A stretch of DNA of 64,000 nucleotides, taken from positions 46,490-110,489 of the forward strand of contig DATAZL010000091.1 of the NCBI GenBank assembly GCA_036272055.1, given 5' to 3'. The notes below the pieces were generated by a model. That model made no database searches. It was not told the DNA's origin and saw only the letters and a program-made list of their open reading frames with translations. Origin of the DNA: DASZVB01 sp036272055. GTDB taxonomy: Bacteria; Myxococcota_A; Polyangia; Polyangiales; Polyangiaceae. Positions 34,565 to 43,812 of the stretch are shown here, in pieces. Both the position numbers and the translations under genes were made by a program. How positions within the stretch are numbered: position 1 is the first letter of the stretch; each line of letters starts with the position of its first letter.

Positions 34565-37500
34565 CTACGCGAGCCCGAACACCTTCTGAAAGGTCATGAG
34601 GAGCGCGATGTTGTTGCTCTTCACCGTGCCGGACATGAACTCGCCCGGCGTCGGCGTGTACGCCTCTCGCACGATGCGCGTGAACATGGCGGGCGACGTC
34701 TTCAGCACGCAATCCGCGGAGTCCGCCGCCTTGCCGGCGACGACGCGGCAGGCGTCGGGGCCGACCTGCACCGTCCAGCGCTCGCGCTTGCCGAGGGCGA
34801 AATAGAAGCTTATCGGATCCTTCACGCTGCCCGCGACGAAGCGGTGCTCGAGCTCACGGAAGAGATCGGCCATCGACGCCTCGTCGCCGGTGTCGACCAG
34901 ATCTTCCGGCTCGAGCTTTCGCGTGTCGAGCACCTCGCCGCGCGAGAGCGCGACGACGGCGCGCCGGACTAGCCGCGCCACCGCACGCGACGCTTCCGAG
35001 GCGCCCATGCCCTTCGTCAGGCGCAGGAACTCCTCGTTCGAGAGCGGAGGGCCGATGCGCACGCGCAGATCGCGGCTCCGGATGAAGTTGGCGCCCTTCG
35101 GCAGCGCGGTGTGGGTGCCGCCGAGCCATACCGGGAGCACGTCGCTCTTGTGCTGGAGCGCGAGATGACCGACCGCGGGCTTGAATTCCTTTACCCCGCC
35201 GTCGGGCGTGCGCGTCCCCTCCGGGAAGATCAGGACGACCTCGCCCTCGTCGAGGAGCGAGCCGGCGCGGCGAAGGCTCTGACGGAGCGAGCCGGTGCGC
35301 GACAGCGGCACGAGGTTCGTCAGGTTCTCGAAGTACGCCTTGCGCCACCTGCCGCCCTCGAAGAAGTAATCCTGCGCGGCGAGGGAGATCATCCCCCGGC
35401 CGTATTCGCCGAGGGCGTACTTCACGAGGCCCATGTCGAGGTGGCTCGCGTGATTGGCGGCGACGAGCACGTTGCGGTTCTGCGGGATGAACGCGCGGCC
35501 CGACACCTCGGTCTGCATCACGCTCCGGTAGAAGCCCATCTGCCGGTTGCCGAGCCAGTGCATCGCTGCCTGTCGCAGCGCGGGCGGTAGCTCGATCGGC
35601 TTCGCCCGATCTTCCTCGACGGGCGCGGTCCGGGCCAGACGGCGCGCAGCGCCGGTCACCTGGAGCAGGGTCTCGACGTCGGCCACCGTCTCGGCAGCGT
35701 TCAGGCGCTCGGCGTCGACGGCGTCGCTCACCTGGTTCTCGAGCGCGACGAGGAGCTCGAGCAACATGAGCGAGTCGAACCCGAGGTCGCCGCGCAGAGT
35801 CATCGACGGCGAGATGTCGGACGGCGCGCGGCGCGCGATGGTCGCGACCGCCGCTCGCACGAGCCGGGCGGCGCCGTCGCGCTTCGGCCCCGACGCGGTG
35901 GCGCCGTCGCCACCGTCGCGGAGCTCAGGCGCCGTGACGCGCTCGACGAGCCTTCGTACCTCGGTGCGCTTCACCTTGCGCGTCGCGGTGCGCGGCAGCG
36001 GTACGTCGATGAGCAGCGTGACCGCGGGACGGAGCGCGTTCGGGAGCTCCACCAGCGCCTTGTCGAGGGCGGCCTTGGCCTTCGCGTGACGATCGGCACG
36101 CGACAGCGACTCGTCGGCCTTCGGTACGGCGACGCACGCGATCCGCTCCGCGCCGCGCGGGTCGTTGACGCCGAGCACGACGTATTCCTCGATACGGTCG
36201 ATGGTGCCGAGGCGCGCCTCGACGTCGTCGGGATAGACGTTCTCGCCGTTGGAGCTGACGATGGTGTCCTTCGCCCGCCCGACGATCATCAGGTTGCCGC
36301 GGCGATCGAGCTTGCCGAGATCGCCGGTGTGCAGCCATCCGGAGTCGTCGATCGTCCGGCGCGTCTCTTCGGCGTCGTCGGCGTAACCGACCATGACGTT
36401 CGGGCCACGAGCGAGGATCTCGCCCACGCCGTCGGCGTTCGCCTCGAGGATCTTCAGTTCCACGCCGGGGATGGCGCGACCGACCGCGCCGGAGCGCGAC
36501 GATGGGCCGCCGGTCGCGACGGCGAGAACCGGCGACGCCTCGGTGAGGCCGTAACCCTCCGTGAGGTGCAGCCCGAGGCCGGCAAAGAGCGAGTGAGTGT
36601 CGGCCGGCAGGGCCGCGCCGCCGCTGACGAGATAGCGGAGATGTCCGCCCATCGCCTCGTGAACCGGGCCGAAGAGCAGCTTTCCGGCGTCGAGGCCCAT
36701 CGACTTGCCGAGGCCGCGGTTCAGCTCGATGGCGAGATCGAACACCCGCGCCGCGAACGCGCCGCGCTCGGCGACGCGTGCGTAGAGCTTGCGCTGGAGC
36801 ATCTCCCAGAGGGCGGGCACGCCAACCATCGCGGTGATGCGCCCCGCCTTGAGCCCGTGCTCCAGCCGCTCACCGGTGAGCTCGTCGAGATACGTCACCC
36901 GCGCGCCGCGCGACAGCGGGAGCAACATGCCGCACGTCAGCTCGAAGGTGTGGTGGAGCGGCAGCACGCTGAGCACGCGGTCGGTCTGGCCGAGCGGGAA
37001 CAGCGGCGCGAGCGAGGCGATGAGCGACGTCAAGTTGCGATGCGAGAGCATGACGCCCTTGGGCGTCCCCGTCGTGCCGCTCGTGTAGATGAGGGCGGCG
37101 ATGTCGTCGGGCGTGACGGCGACGTCGGCGCCCGCCGGCCCGCGGTCGGCCGCGCCGAGCAGGTCGAGCCACTTCACGCTGGTCGTCACTGCGCTCTTCA
37201 GGCGAGTCGCGACGGTCTCGTCGGTGACGAAGACCTTGGCGCGGCTCGCTCTGAGGAGATTGTCGGCGGGCGCGACCTCGATCGCGGCGTCGACCGGCAC
37301 CGCCGTCGCGCCTGCGATCTGGATGCCGAGGAACACGATCGGCCACGCCGGGTGATTCGCGGCAGCGAGCATGACGCGATCGCCTTTGCCGACGCCGAGC
37401 GCGGCGAGGCGCGCGGCGCAGGCGCGCGAGCGCTCGTGCCACTCGCGGAAGCTGACGCGGCTCATGCCCTCGAGCTCGGTGCGCTCGAGCGCGGTCGAGA

Positions 37501-39307
37501 GCTCGTAGCGCGTCGACATCTCGCCGAGGAGCGACCCGAGCGTCTCGTGATGGAGCGGCGCCCGGACGGAGCGCGCAAGCCGGCTGTCGATGTTCGGGAA
37601 CACCCACTTCTCGAGGCCCGGCATGTGGACGTCGAGGAACCACTCGCGCCAGTCGATCGCCTCTGGGAACCAGCCGATCTTCTTCTTGTCCTCGGCGCTC
37701 AGGCGCGCGACGGCGGCGCGCGTGTTGTCGCAGCGGAAGACGTAGTCGTAGCGCGCGACGAAGGGCACGAAGTTGTCGAGCACCTTCTTCACCTTGCGCT
37801 GCTGATCGGCGAACTTGTCGAGCATCTTCGCGGCAGGCCCGATGAGCGACGACGCGGGTCCGACCGCGGCGATACCGAGGAGCTTCGCGATCGACGACGC
37901 GCCGCGCGCGACGAGCTCGGGCCCGTACTTCTCGAACGCCTCCTCGCCGAGGACGGCCGATTCGACGTGCGATTGCAGGAAGCTGACGATGGGGCCGCCC
38001 TTGCCGGTGCGCTGCCACTTGCGCCGCTTGTAGAGCCCGCAGAGCTCGGCGAAGCGCGACATCTTGCAGGGGTTGATGTCGCTCGCGCCGTATTGATAGA
38101 CGGCCGCTGCCTTGCCCTCGATGAGCTCGATGAGGGACAGCAGCATGCCGCCGGCGACCATGTCGCACGGGATCACGTCGAGAAAGTGATCGGAGCCCGG
38201 GATCTGCGTCTGCCCATTCACGACCGAGTAGAGGAGCGGGGCGCTCGTGTTGATGCCCTCGTTCCAGCCCTTCACCGGGAAGGCGACGCTCGACTCGACG
38301 ACGGCGGGGCGCACGATGGTGAACGGCAGCCCGGACGTCGCGACGATCTGCTCGCCGATGCTCTTCGTGTACGTGTACGTGTTCGGCCAGCCCCAGAACT
38401 GCGCGCGCTCGGTGCCCATCTCGGCGAGTCGCGCCTCGATGTACTTGCGCTTCACCTTCGCGATCTCGTCGTCGAGGATCGCGCCGGAGCTCGGCTCGTT
38501 GCGGCGCTCCAGGTTCCGCTTCGCCTCGTCGAGGAACCGACTCTGACGGAAAGCGTCGTTGGCGCGGTGCCGCGCCTGCTCGATGACGTCGAGGCACTCC
38601 GCGATCTCGCGATCGGGATCCCAGTGCGCGCGCTCGAGCTCCCCGCTGCGGGGGAACGGATGGTCGCGGGGGTCGCGCTCCTCGATGAAGCCGGTGCGCT
38701 CGCCGGCCACGAAGCACGTGCTGGTGTGCATCAGGGAGGCGTTGCCGAGGTCCTTCGCGAGCGTGACGAGGTTCTGCACGCCGAAGGCGTTCACGTCGAG
38801 CGCGAGATCGAGCGGCGGATCGAAGTCGATGACGCCCGAGGCGTTGACGACCGCGGAGATCTCGCCGCGGAGCTCGTCGCGGAGCTCGGAGCCGAGGCCG
38901 CAGAACGGCAGCGCGACGTCGCCCTCGACGGGCGTCACCTTGTCGCGAAGAAAGAGCTCGTAGCCTGGGCCGTACTCGTCACGGAGCGGGCGGAGCACCT
39001 CGCTCGTCGCGATCTCGCTCCAGAACCGCTGCTCGGCGGTCTCCCCGCGCTTCGGCCGGACGAGCAGGTAGATCCTGCTGATCATCGGATACCGGCACAG
39101 GAGGAGCGACCAGAACACCTTCCCGAGAAAGCCGGTGCCGCCGATGATGACGATCTTTTTTCCGCGCAGAACCTCGGAGGGATAGAGCGACGGGGCCTTG
39201 CCGTTGCCGTTCTTGCCGTTGCCGTTTCTGTGCGCCAGCGCGCCGTGGCCGTTGCCATGGCCGTTTCCGCTGGCGTGACCGTTGCCTTGCCCGTTCGCTT
39301 CCGTCAT
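34565..39307 (-). CDS. elbD: ElbD-like multifunctional ether-lipid synthase (reductase-ligase-ACP-acyltransferase-SCP2)
   Basis: A 1580-residue megaenzyme started at ATG 39307, which overlaps the LarA-like stop by 4 nt. After an N-terminal Asn/Gly/His-rich tail (residues 1-36) come: a fatty-acyl reductase Rossmann domain (GGTGFLGKVFW at ~56-66, YTYTKSIGE) with a 'sterile'-type C-terminal part to ~530; an AMP-dependent acyl ligase (YTSGTTGTPKG near 741, GYGLTEASP, GWLHTGDLG); an ACP with the attachment Ser in GFDSLML (~1176); a PlsC-type acyltransferase (NHASHLD near 1284, FPEGTRT near 1363); and a C-terminal SCP2-like lipid-binding domain (~1480-1580). The domain order matches ElbD, the multifunctional enzyme of myxobacterial ether lipid synthesis in Myxococcus xanthus. 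It should activate, reduce and transfer fatty acyl chains to build alkyl-glycerol lipids. Confidence 0.9.
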   Translation of the reverse strand: MTEANGQGNGHASGNGHGNGHGALAHRNGNGKNGNGKAPSLYPSEVLRGKKIVIIGGTGFLGKVFWSLLLCRYPMISRIYLLVRPKRGETAEQRFWSEIATSEVLRPLRDEYGPGYELFLRDKVTPVEGDVALPFCGLGSELRDELRGEISAVVNASGVIDFDPPLDLALDVNAFGVQNLVTLAKDLGNASLMHTSTCFVAGERTGFIEERDPRDHPFPRSGELERAHWDPDREIAECLDVIEQARHRANDAFRQSRFLDEAKRNLERRNEPSSGAILDDEIAKVKRKYIEARLAEMGTERAQFWGWPNTYTYTKSIGEQIVATSGLPFTIVRPAVVESSVAFPVKGWNEGINTSAPLLYSVVNGQTQIPGSDHFLDVIPCDMVAGGMLLSLIELIEGKAAAVYQYGASDINPCKMSRFAELCGLYKRRKWQRTGKGGPIVSFLQSHVESAVLGEEAFEKYGPELVARGASSIAKLLGIAAVGPASSLIGPAAKMLDKFADQQRKVKKVLDNFVPFVARYDYVFRCDNTRAAVARLSAEDKKKIGWFPEAIDWREWFLDVHMPGLEKWVFPNIDSRLARSVRAPLHHETLGSLLGEMSTRYELSTALERTELEGMSRVSFREWHERSRACAARLAALGVGKGDRVMLAAANHPAWPIVFLGIQIAGATAVPVDAAIEVAPADNLLRASRAKVFVTDETVATRLKSAVTTSVKWLDLLGAADRGPAGADVAVTPDDIAALIYTSGTTGTPKGVMLSHRNLTSLIASLAPLFPLGQTDRVLSVLPLHHTFELTCGMLLPLSRGARVTYLDELTGERLEHGLKAGRITAMVGVPALWEMLQRKLYARVAERGAFAARVFDLAIELNRGLGKSMGLDAGKLLFGPVHEAMGGHLRYLVSGGAALPADTHSLFAGLGLHLTEGYGLTEASPVLAVATGGPSSRSGAVGRAIPGVELKILEANADGVGEILARGPNVMVGYADDAEETRRTIDDSGWLHTGDLGKLDRRGNLMIVGRAKDTIVSSNGENVYPDDVEARLGTIDRIEEYVVLGVNDPRGAERIACVAVPKADESLSRADRHAKAKAALDKALVELPNALRPAVTLLIDVPLPRTATRKVKRTEVRRLVERVTAPELRDGGDGATASGPKRDGAARLVRAAVATIARRAPSDISPSMTLRGDLGFDSLMLLELLVALENQVSDAVDAERLNAAETVADVETLLQVTGAARRLARTAPVEEDRAKPIELPPALRQAAMHWLGNRQMGFYRSVMQTEVSGRAFIPQNRNVLVAANHASHLDMGLVKYALGEYGRGMISLAAQDYFFEGGRWRKAYFENLTNLVPLSRTGSLRQSLRRAGSLLDEGEVVLIFPEGTRTPDGGVKEFKPAVGHLALQHKSDVLPVWLGGTHTALPKGANFIRSRDLRVRIGPPLSNEEFLRLTKGMGASEASRAVARLVRRAVVALSRGEVLDTRKLEPEDLVDTGDEASMADLFRELEHRFVAGSVKDPISFYFALGKRERWTVQVGPDACRVVAGKAADSADCVLKTSPAMFTRIVREAYTPTPGEFMSGTVKSNNIALLMTFQKVFGLA

Positions 39308-40914
39308 CCGCCCGCCCCCCGGGCGCCCGGCAAGCTCACGTCGGCCATGACGATCGGCGGCGCGTGGAGAAGCGAGATGTCGAGGGACCGCGCCTCGCCG
39401 TTTCGTGCGCGGTAGAGCGCCTCGGCCATCGACGGAGCCGTCTCGTATCCGAGAAGCTTCGGGATGTACTCGTTGTCGGCGCCCACGACGATGACGCGAC
39501 CGAGATGCTGGCGCCCCGCCTCGCCCCAGTACCACATGAAGAAGGGGTGAACCGGGTGGTAGGCGTGCCCGCTCCTGAACATCTGCAGGAAGGCAGGGTT
39601 CTTCGCGAACTTCTCCTCGTAGCGACGATGGAGCTCGAGCGCGTCTCGTGTCTCGGGGAGAAGCCGATGGACGAACTCCACGTACGGCGCATGCTGCTCG
39701 TGATCGAACTTGTCCGTGCACGGGTGCGTGATGATGAGCGTCCCGCCCTTCTTCACGAGGGGCGCGCCGCGGTACATGTTGAAGAGGTAACCCTCTGCGA
39801 GCACCGAGACGAGAAGCGGGTTCAGGAACGCGTGCACGTTGTACGGGCTGATGTACGGGATGCCCATGACGAGCACGTCGGACTGACCCTCGACCGGCAC
39901 CGCGTACTGCTCGAAGCACTTCTCGAGTGTCTTCGCGTGGACGGCCTCGGTCTCGCCAGCGTTCACGGCGATGATGCCGTACGGCGCCGGCACCCGGTTG
40001 AAGATCGCCTGGCGCGCGGCCTGCGGCAGCCGCGCCGTCGTCGCCACGAGGGCCTTGAGCAGGCTCCACTCGCGGTCGTCGAGATCGTCCTCGTTCTTCG
40101 CGAGGAACTCGAAGGGGCGATCGAACATGCGGTTGTTCACGACCGACTCGATCGTGAAGACGTTGAGCACCTTGTTCGCGAGCCGGCCCATCCGCTCGAC
40201 GCTGGTGTTCAGCGCCGACGTCTTGGGGTCCATGTAGCTGTGGCAATCGCGCATCACCTTGGGGTTGTGATGCGCGCGGAGGCTCTTGTACCCACAGAGG
40301 CCTACCGAAACGGATTTATGCCCGCCGGACATCGGCACGAGGTTCAGCGCAACGTAAATGACGAGGTCGCTCTCGACGGCGCGGCGATTCAGCTCGACGA
40401 CCTCGCCGAGCTCGGTCGTGCCGATCTCGACCATGTTCGCCGAGTCCTCGGCGTCGTGGTTATAGAGACGGTCGGGGTAGTAGGCCGAGTAGATCTTGTC
40501 GCCGACCATGTGACGGATCTCGTCGGGCTTCATGCGGCGGTGCACGCCGGTCGCGATGATGATCTCGACGTCGTCGATGCCGTGGTCGGAGAGCTGCTCG
40601 AGGACGATCGTCAGGACGCGCTCGCGGGCGTCCGGGCGCTTCATCGGCGGGAGCGGCACCGACACGTCGTCGACCGCGATCGTCACCTTCATGCCCGGAC
40701 GGAGCTTCGCGTAGAGCGGCTCCGAGTTGAGCGGGTGACCGATCGCGTAACGGATCGCCGCGTCGAAGTTCTTCAGTGCGGCTATGGGCGGCTTCGCGTA
40801 GATGCAGCGGGTGCCGGCCGGCAGATCCACCTCGACGAGCTGATCGCCCGCGAAGAGGACACGGGGCCTGCTGCCCGAGTCGAGCGTAACCACGCACGGA
40901 TGATTCATTGCCAA
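39304..40914 (-). CDS. LarA-like (DUF2088) protein of the ether-lipid operon
   Basis: A 536-residue protein related to the nickel-pincer lactate racemase LarA. It has VAVDD-like VTIAVDDVSVPLPP, ATGVHRRMKPDEI (the His segment used by LarA for metal or catalysis) and SGGHKSVSVGLCGYKSL (second His and a Lys where the pincer nucleotide attaches in LarA). It is about 100 residues longer than LarA and no larB/C/E cofactor genes are nearby, so lactate racemisation is not implied. TTG 40914 has AAGGA eight bases upstream; ATG 40908 is the alternative. It is tightly coupled to the ElbD-like gene. Confidence 0.8.
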   Translation of the reverse strand: MAMNHPCVVTLDSGSRPRVLFAGDQLVEVDLPAGTRCIYAKPPIAALKNFDAAIRYAIGHPLNSEPLYAKLRPGMKVTIAVDDVSVPLPPMKRPDARERVLTIVLEQLSDHGIDDVEIIIATGVHRRMKPDEIRHMVGDKIYSAYYPDRLYNHDAEDSANMVEIGTTELGEVVELNRRAVESDLVIYVALNLVPMSGGHKSVSVGLCGYKSLRAHHNPKVMRDCHSYMDPKTSALNTSVERMGRLANKVLNVFTIESVVNNRMFDRPFEFLAKNEDDLDDREWSLLKALVATTARLPQAARQAIFNRVPAPYGIIAVNAGETEAVHAKTLEKCFEQYAVPVEGQSDVLVMGIPYISPYNVHAFLNPLLVSVLAEGYLFNMYRGAPLVKKGGTLIITHPCTDKFDHEQHAPYVEFVHRLLPETRDALELHRRYEEKFAKNPAFLQMFRSGHAYHPVHPFFMWYWGEAGRQHLGRVIVVGADNEYIPKLLGYETAPSMAEALYRARNGEARSLDISLLHAPPIVMADVSLPGARGAGG

Positions 40915-40942
40915 GCGGCTGTTCCTTCTGAGGGGAAGCGAT

Positions 40943-41662
40943 TCATGACGCCTTGAGATCGAACGTCGGCCAGTCGTAGGCCTTCGCGAGGAGCGCGAGT
41001 CGTTTGTCGGGGTTCACCGCGGCGGGATGACCCACCACGCTGAGCATCGGGATGTCGGAGTAGCTGTCGCTGAACGCGAAGCACTCGTCGAGGTCGTGGC
41101 CATTGGCGCGCGCGTGCTCGCGTACCACACGGGCCTTCTCGGGGCCGGCGATCACCGGCTTCAGGAGCTTGCCGGTGCAGATGCCGTCCTTGATCTCGAG
41201 CCGGTTGCCGATCGTCGTCGCGCCGCCGATGTGCTCGCCCACGAGCCTCAGGATGGGCTCGAGCGCGCCGGACACGAGGACGATCTCGTGGCCCGCGTCG
41301 CGGCTCTTCGCGATCAGGTCGAGACCCGAGCGATAGAGCGACGGCCGGATCACCTTCTCGAACGCCTCGTCGGCGAGGAGCACCAGCCGGTCCTCGCTCA
41401 TGCCCTCGTAGGATGCGAAGAGCATCTCGTTGAACATGCGGCGATCCACGAGCTCTGCCACCGCGAGCGAGGGCGCGCGCAGGAACGCGCGGCCGAGCTT
41501 CCGGAGGGTGGCAACCGGCGTCGCCTGGTTCATCAGGTAAAACACCGTCGGGTGCACCAGGTTGGTGGACACCAACGTCCCATCGACGTCGAAATAGCTG
41601 GCCGGCAAGCGGGCTCCGATTCCTTCGGGCAGGGGTAAAGTCACGCCGCGACCGGGCGGCAT
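40943..41662 (-). CDS. HAD-IB family phosphatase
   Basis: A 239-residue protein of the phosphoserine-phosphatase-like HAD-IB class. Nucleophile motif SYFDVDGTLVSTN, motif II VLVSGALEP, the Lys in GPEKARVV, and the acidic motif FSDSYSDIPML are all present. HAD-IB proteins often accompany lipid acyltransferases, so it may dephosphorylate a phospholipid intermediate. A GTG at 41644 is an alternative start. It lies 28 nt upstream of the LarA-like gene in the same operon. Confidence 0.9.
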   Translation of the reverse strand: MPPGRGVTLPLPEGIGARLPASYFDVDGTLVSTNLVHPTVFYLMNQATPVATLRKLGRAFLRAPSLAVAELVDRRMFNEMLFASYEGMSEDRLVLLADEAFEKVIRPSLYRSGLDLIAKSRDAGHEIVLVSGALEPILRLVGEHIGGATTIGNRLEIKDGICTGKLLKPVIAGPEKARVVREHARANGHDLDECFAFSDSYSDIPMLSVVGHPAAVNPDKRLALLAKAYDWPTFDLKAS

Positions 41663-41778
41663 TCCCGGCGGCGACGCCCGGAATTCACCACGAAAGCGTC
41701 GCCGATGGGGGATCTACGAGATTACGCAATAAAAACGGTCACATAGGGCGCCGTGCCGCGGCGCTCTATGGGCCGGCG

Positions 41779-42747
41779 TCACTGGTTCAAGAGGAAGGCA
41801 GCGATCAGCGGAAACACGATCGTCGCGTCCGACTCGATGATGTAGCTCGGGCTCGTCACGTCGAGTTTTCCCCAGGTGATCTTCTCGTTCGGGATCGCGC
41901 CGCTGTACGAACCGTACGACGTCGTCGAATCGGAGATCTGGCAGAAATACGCCCACTTGCGGATCTCCGTCTCGAGGTCTTGCTCGATGAGGGGGACGAC
42001 GCAGATCGGGAAGTCACCCGAGATGCCGCCGCCGATCTGGAAGAAACCGATCGGCGTGAGCGGCGCGTTCTCTTTGTACCAGCCGATGAGGTTCGCCATC
42101 TGCTCGAGGCCGCTCTTCACGACGCCGAAGTTCGAGATCTTCTTCTTGATGACGTTCGAGACGAACATGTTGCCGAGCGTCGAGTCCTCCCAGCCGGGGA
42201 CCCAGAGGGGCAGGTTCTTCTCGGCGGCGGCGACGAGCCAGGAATCCTTCGGATCGATCTGATAGTCGGGCTCGAGCACCTTGCTCTTGATGAGGCGGTA
42301 GAAAAACTCCGGCGGCGTGAGGCGTTCCCCCGCCTTGTCGGCCGCGGACCAGAGCTCGATGAGCTTGCGCTCGATCTTGCGCATCGCCTGCTCTTCGGGG
42401 ATGCAGGTGTCGGTGACGCGGTTGAGGTGCTTCTCGAGAAGCGCCTGCTCGTCCGCCGGGGAAAGATCGCGGTAGCGGGGCAGCCGCACGTAGTGATCGT
42501 GAGCGACGAGGTTGAAGATGTCCTCCTCGAGGTTCGCTCCGGTCACGGTCATGGCGTGGATGAAGCCCTTCCGGATCAGCTCCGCGAGGACGATACCGAG
42601 CTCGGCGGTGCTCATCGCGCCGCCCATCGTCAGCATCATCTTGCCGCCTGCGGCGATATGGCGCTCCCAGCCTTCGGCCGCGTCCACGACGACGGCTGCG
42701 TTGAAGTGCCTGAAATGATGCTTGATGAAGCTTCTTACGTGACTCAT
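41779..42747 (-). CDS. Deoxyhypusine-synthase-like protein
   Basis: A 322-residue protein from ATG 42747. Family features are GGKMMLTMGGAMSTAELG and MTVTGANLEEDIFN for NAD and substrate binding, and a C-terminal TWGKLD with K294 at the place of the catalytic Lys of deoxyhypusine synthase, followed by ESDATIVFPL. Bacteria lack the eIF5A substrate, so members here are expected to act on polyamines (homospermidine-synthase-like) or an unknown amine acceptor. It heads the ether-lipid-type operon, 116 nt before the HAD-IB gene. Its role in lipid synthesis, if any, is unknown. Confidence 0.87.
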   Translation of the reverse strand: MSHVRSFIKHHFRHFNAAVVVDAAEGWERHIAAGGKMMLTMGGAMSTAELGIVLAELIRKGFIHAMTVTGANLEEDIFNLVAHDHYVRLPRYRDLSPADEQALLEKHLNRVTDTCIPEEQAMRKIERKLIELWSAADKAGERLTPPEFFYRLIKSKVLEPDYQIDPKDSWLVAAAEKNLPLWVPGWEDSTLGNMFVSNVIKKKISNFGVVKSGLEQMANLIGWYKENAPLTPIGFFQIGGGISGDFPICVVPLIEQDLETEIRKWAYFCQISDSTTSYGSYSGAIPNEKITWGKLDVTSPSYIIESDATIVFPLIAAFLLNQ

Positions 42748-42808
42748 TGGTGACACCCGCGCGACGTGTTCTTCACACGCCGTGATGACGTAGTAGTACG
42801 GGCCGGAC

Positions 42809-43723
42809 ATGACACGGCTCGGCGCCTGGGTCCAGGCCTCACGGCCACTCGCGCAAATCAGCATTGCGGTCCCTCTCGTCTACGGGCAGGCCCTGGCGTT
42901 CGCTGCTTACGGCACGTTCGCCTGGAAGCTCTTCGCGGCCGTGCACCTGTTCGGCCTCATGGACCAGCTCTTCGTCGTCTACACGAACGACGTCGCGGAC
43001 TTCGTGAGCGACGCCCACAACACGACGTACAACCGTTACTCCGGCGGCTCGCGGGTCATCGCCGAGGGGAAGCTCGCGCCGATCGATCTCGCGGGCGCCG
43101 CGACGGTCTCGCTGTTCGGTATGGCCGCGGTCGCGGCGTACCTCGTCTTTCGCGAGCACCGCGCGTTCATGGTCGTCATCGCGGCGATCGGCGCGCACCT
43201 CGTGTGGGTCTACAGCTTCCCGCCGTTCCGTCTCTCGTATCGCGGCTTCGGTGAGTGGCTCCAGGGCATCGGCCTCGGCGTGCTGCTCCCCGTCGCGGGG
43301 TTCTATGCGCAGGCGGGGACGCTCACCGGATTGAGTCCCTTCACGCTGCTACCGGGTTTTCTCCTCGGGTACGCGGGGCACGTCGTGGCGGCGCTCGCCG
43401 ACGCGCCGTCGGACGCAGCGTCGAGCAAGCGCACGCTCGCCGTCCGGCGGGGAGAGCCGCGCGCGCGCCGCACGGTCATCGTCGTCGTCGCTGCGGCGAT
43501 TTTCGCGACGCCGCTCGCCGTCCCTCGCGCGTCCGTCGTCGTCTGGCTCGCCGCGATGGCGATTGCCGGCGCGACGCTCTATCGGAACTCGAAGCTCGAG
43601 GGCGGCGCGGACTCCATCGATCACGTGCGCTGCGAGCGGTTCACCGGCGCGATGCTCGGGACCATCGCGGTGGTCATACTGACGTGGTCCTTCGCGCTCA
43701 CTGTCACGCATTTCGCGGCCTGA
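42809..43723 (+). CDS. UbiA-family prenyltransferase
   Basis: A 304-residue integral membrane protein with about eight or nine hydrophobic segments. The first Asp-rich motif is N60-DVADFVSDAHN and the second is DAPSDAASSKRTL (about 190-202). These bind prenyl diphosphate through magnesium. The length and motif pattern are near 1,4-dihydroxy-2-naphthoate prenyltransferase (MenA-type), but the aromatic or glycerol acceptor cannot be read from sequence. It diverges from the deoxyhypusine-synthase-like gene over 61 nt. Confidence 0.86.
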   Translation: MTRLGAWVQASRPLAQISIAVPLVYGQALAFAAYGTFAWKLFAAVHLFGLMDQLFVVYTNDVADFVSDAHNTTYNRYSGGSRVIAEGKLAPIDLAGAATVSLFGMAAVAAYLVFREHRAFMVVIAAIGAHLVWVYSFPPFRLSYRGFGEWLQGIGLGVLLPVAGFYAQAGTLTGLSPFTLLPGFLLGYAGHVVAALADAPSDAASSKRTLAVRRGEPRARRTVIVVVAAAIFATPLAVPRASVVVWLAAMAIAGATLYRNSKLEGGADSIDHVRCERFTGAMLGTIAVVILTWSFALTVTHFAA

Positions 43724-43812
43724 CGTTCGACGCGACACGAGGTGGGCGATCGGGATATGGTCCCGGTTTACCCTTCGGGGTTTCTTCACGCTTCACAAGG
43801 AGAGGGACGTAA

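Noticed and set aside
36086..39415. 1109-codon plus-strand open frame opposite the ElbD-like gene
   Set aside because: Arg/Glu/Val-rich translation without motifs; it is the antisense shadow of a clear multidomain protein in GC-rich DNA.
39304..40914. Lactate racemase LarA
   Set aside because: About 100 residues longer than LarA, no cofactor biosynthesis genes nearby, and it is embedded in a lipid operon.
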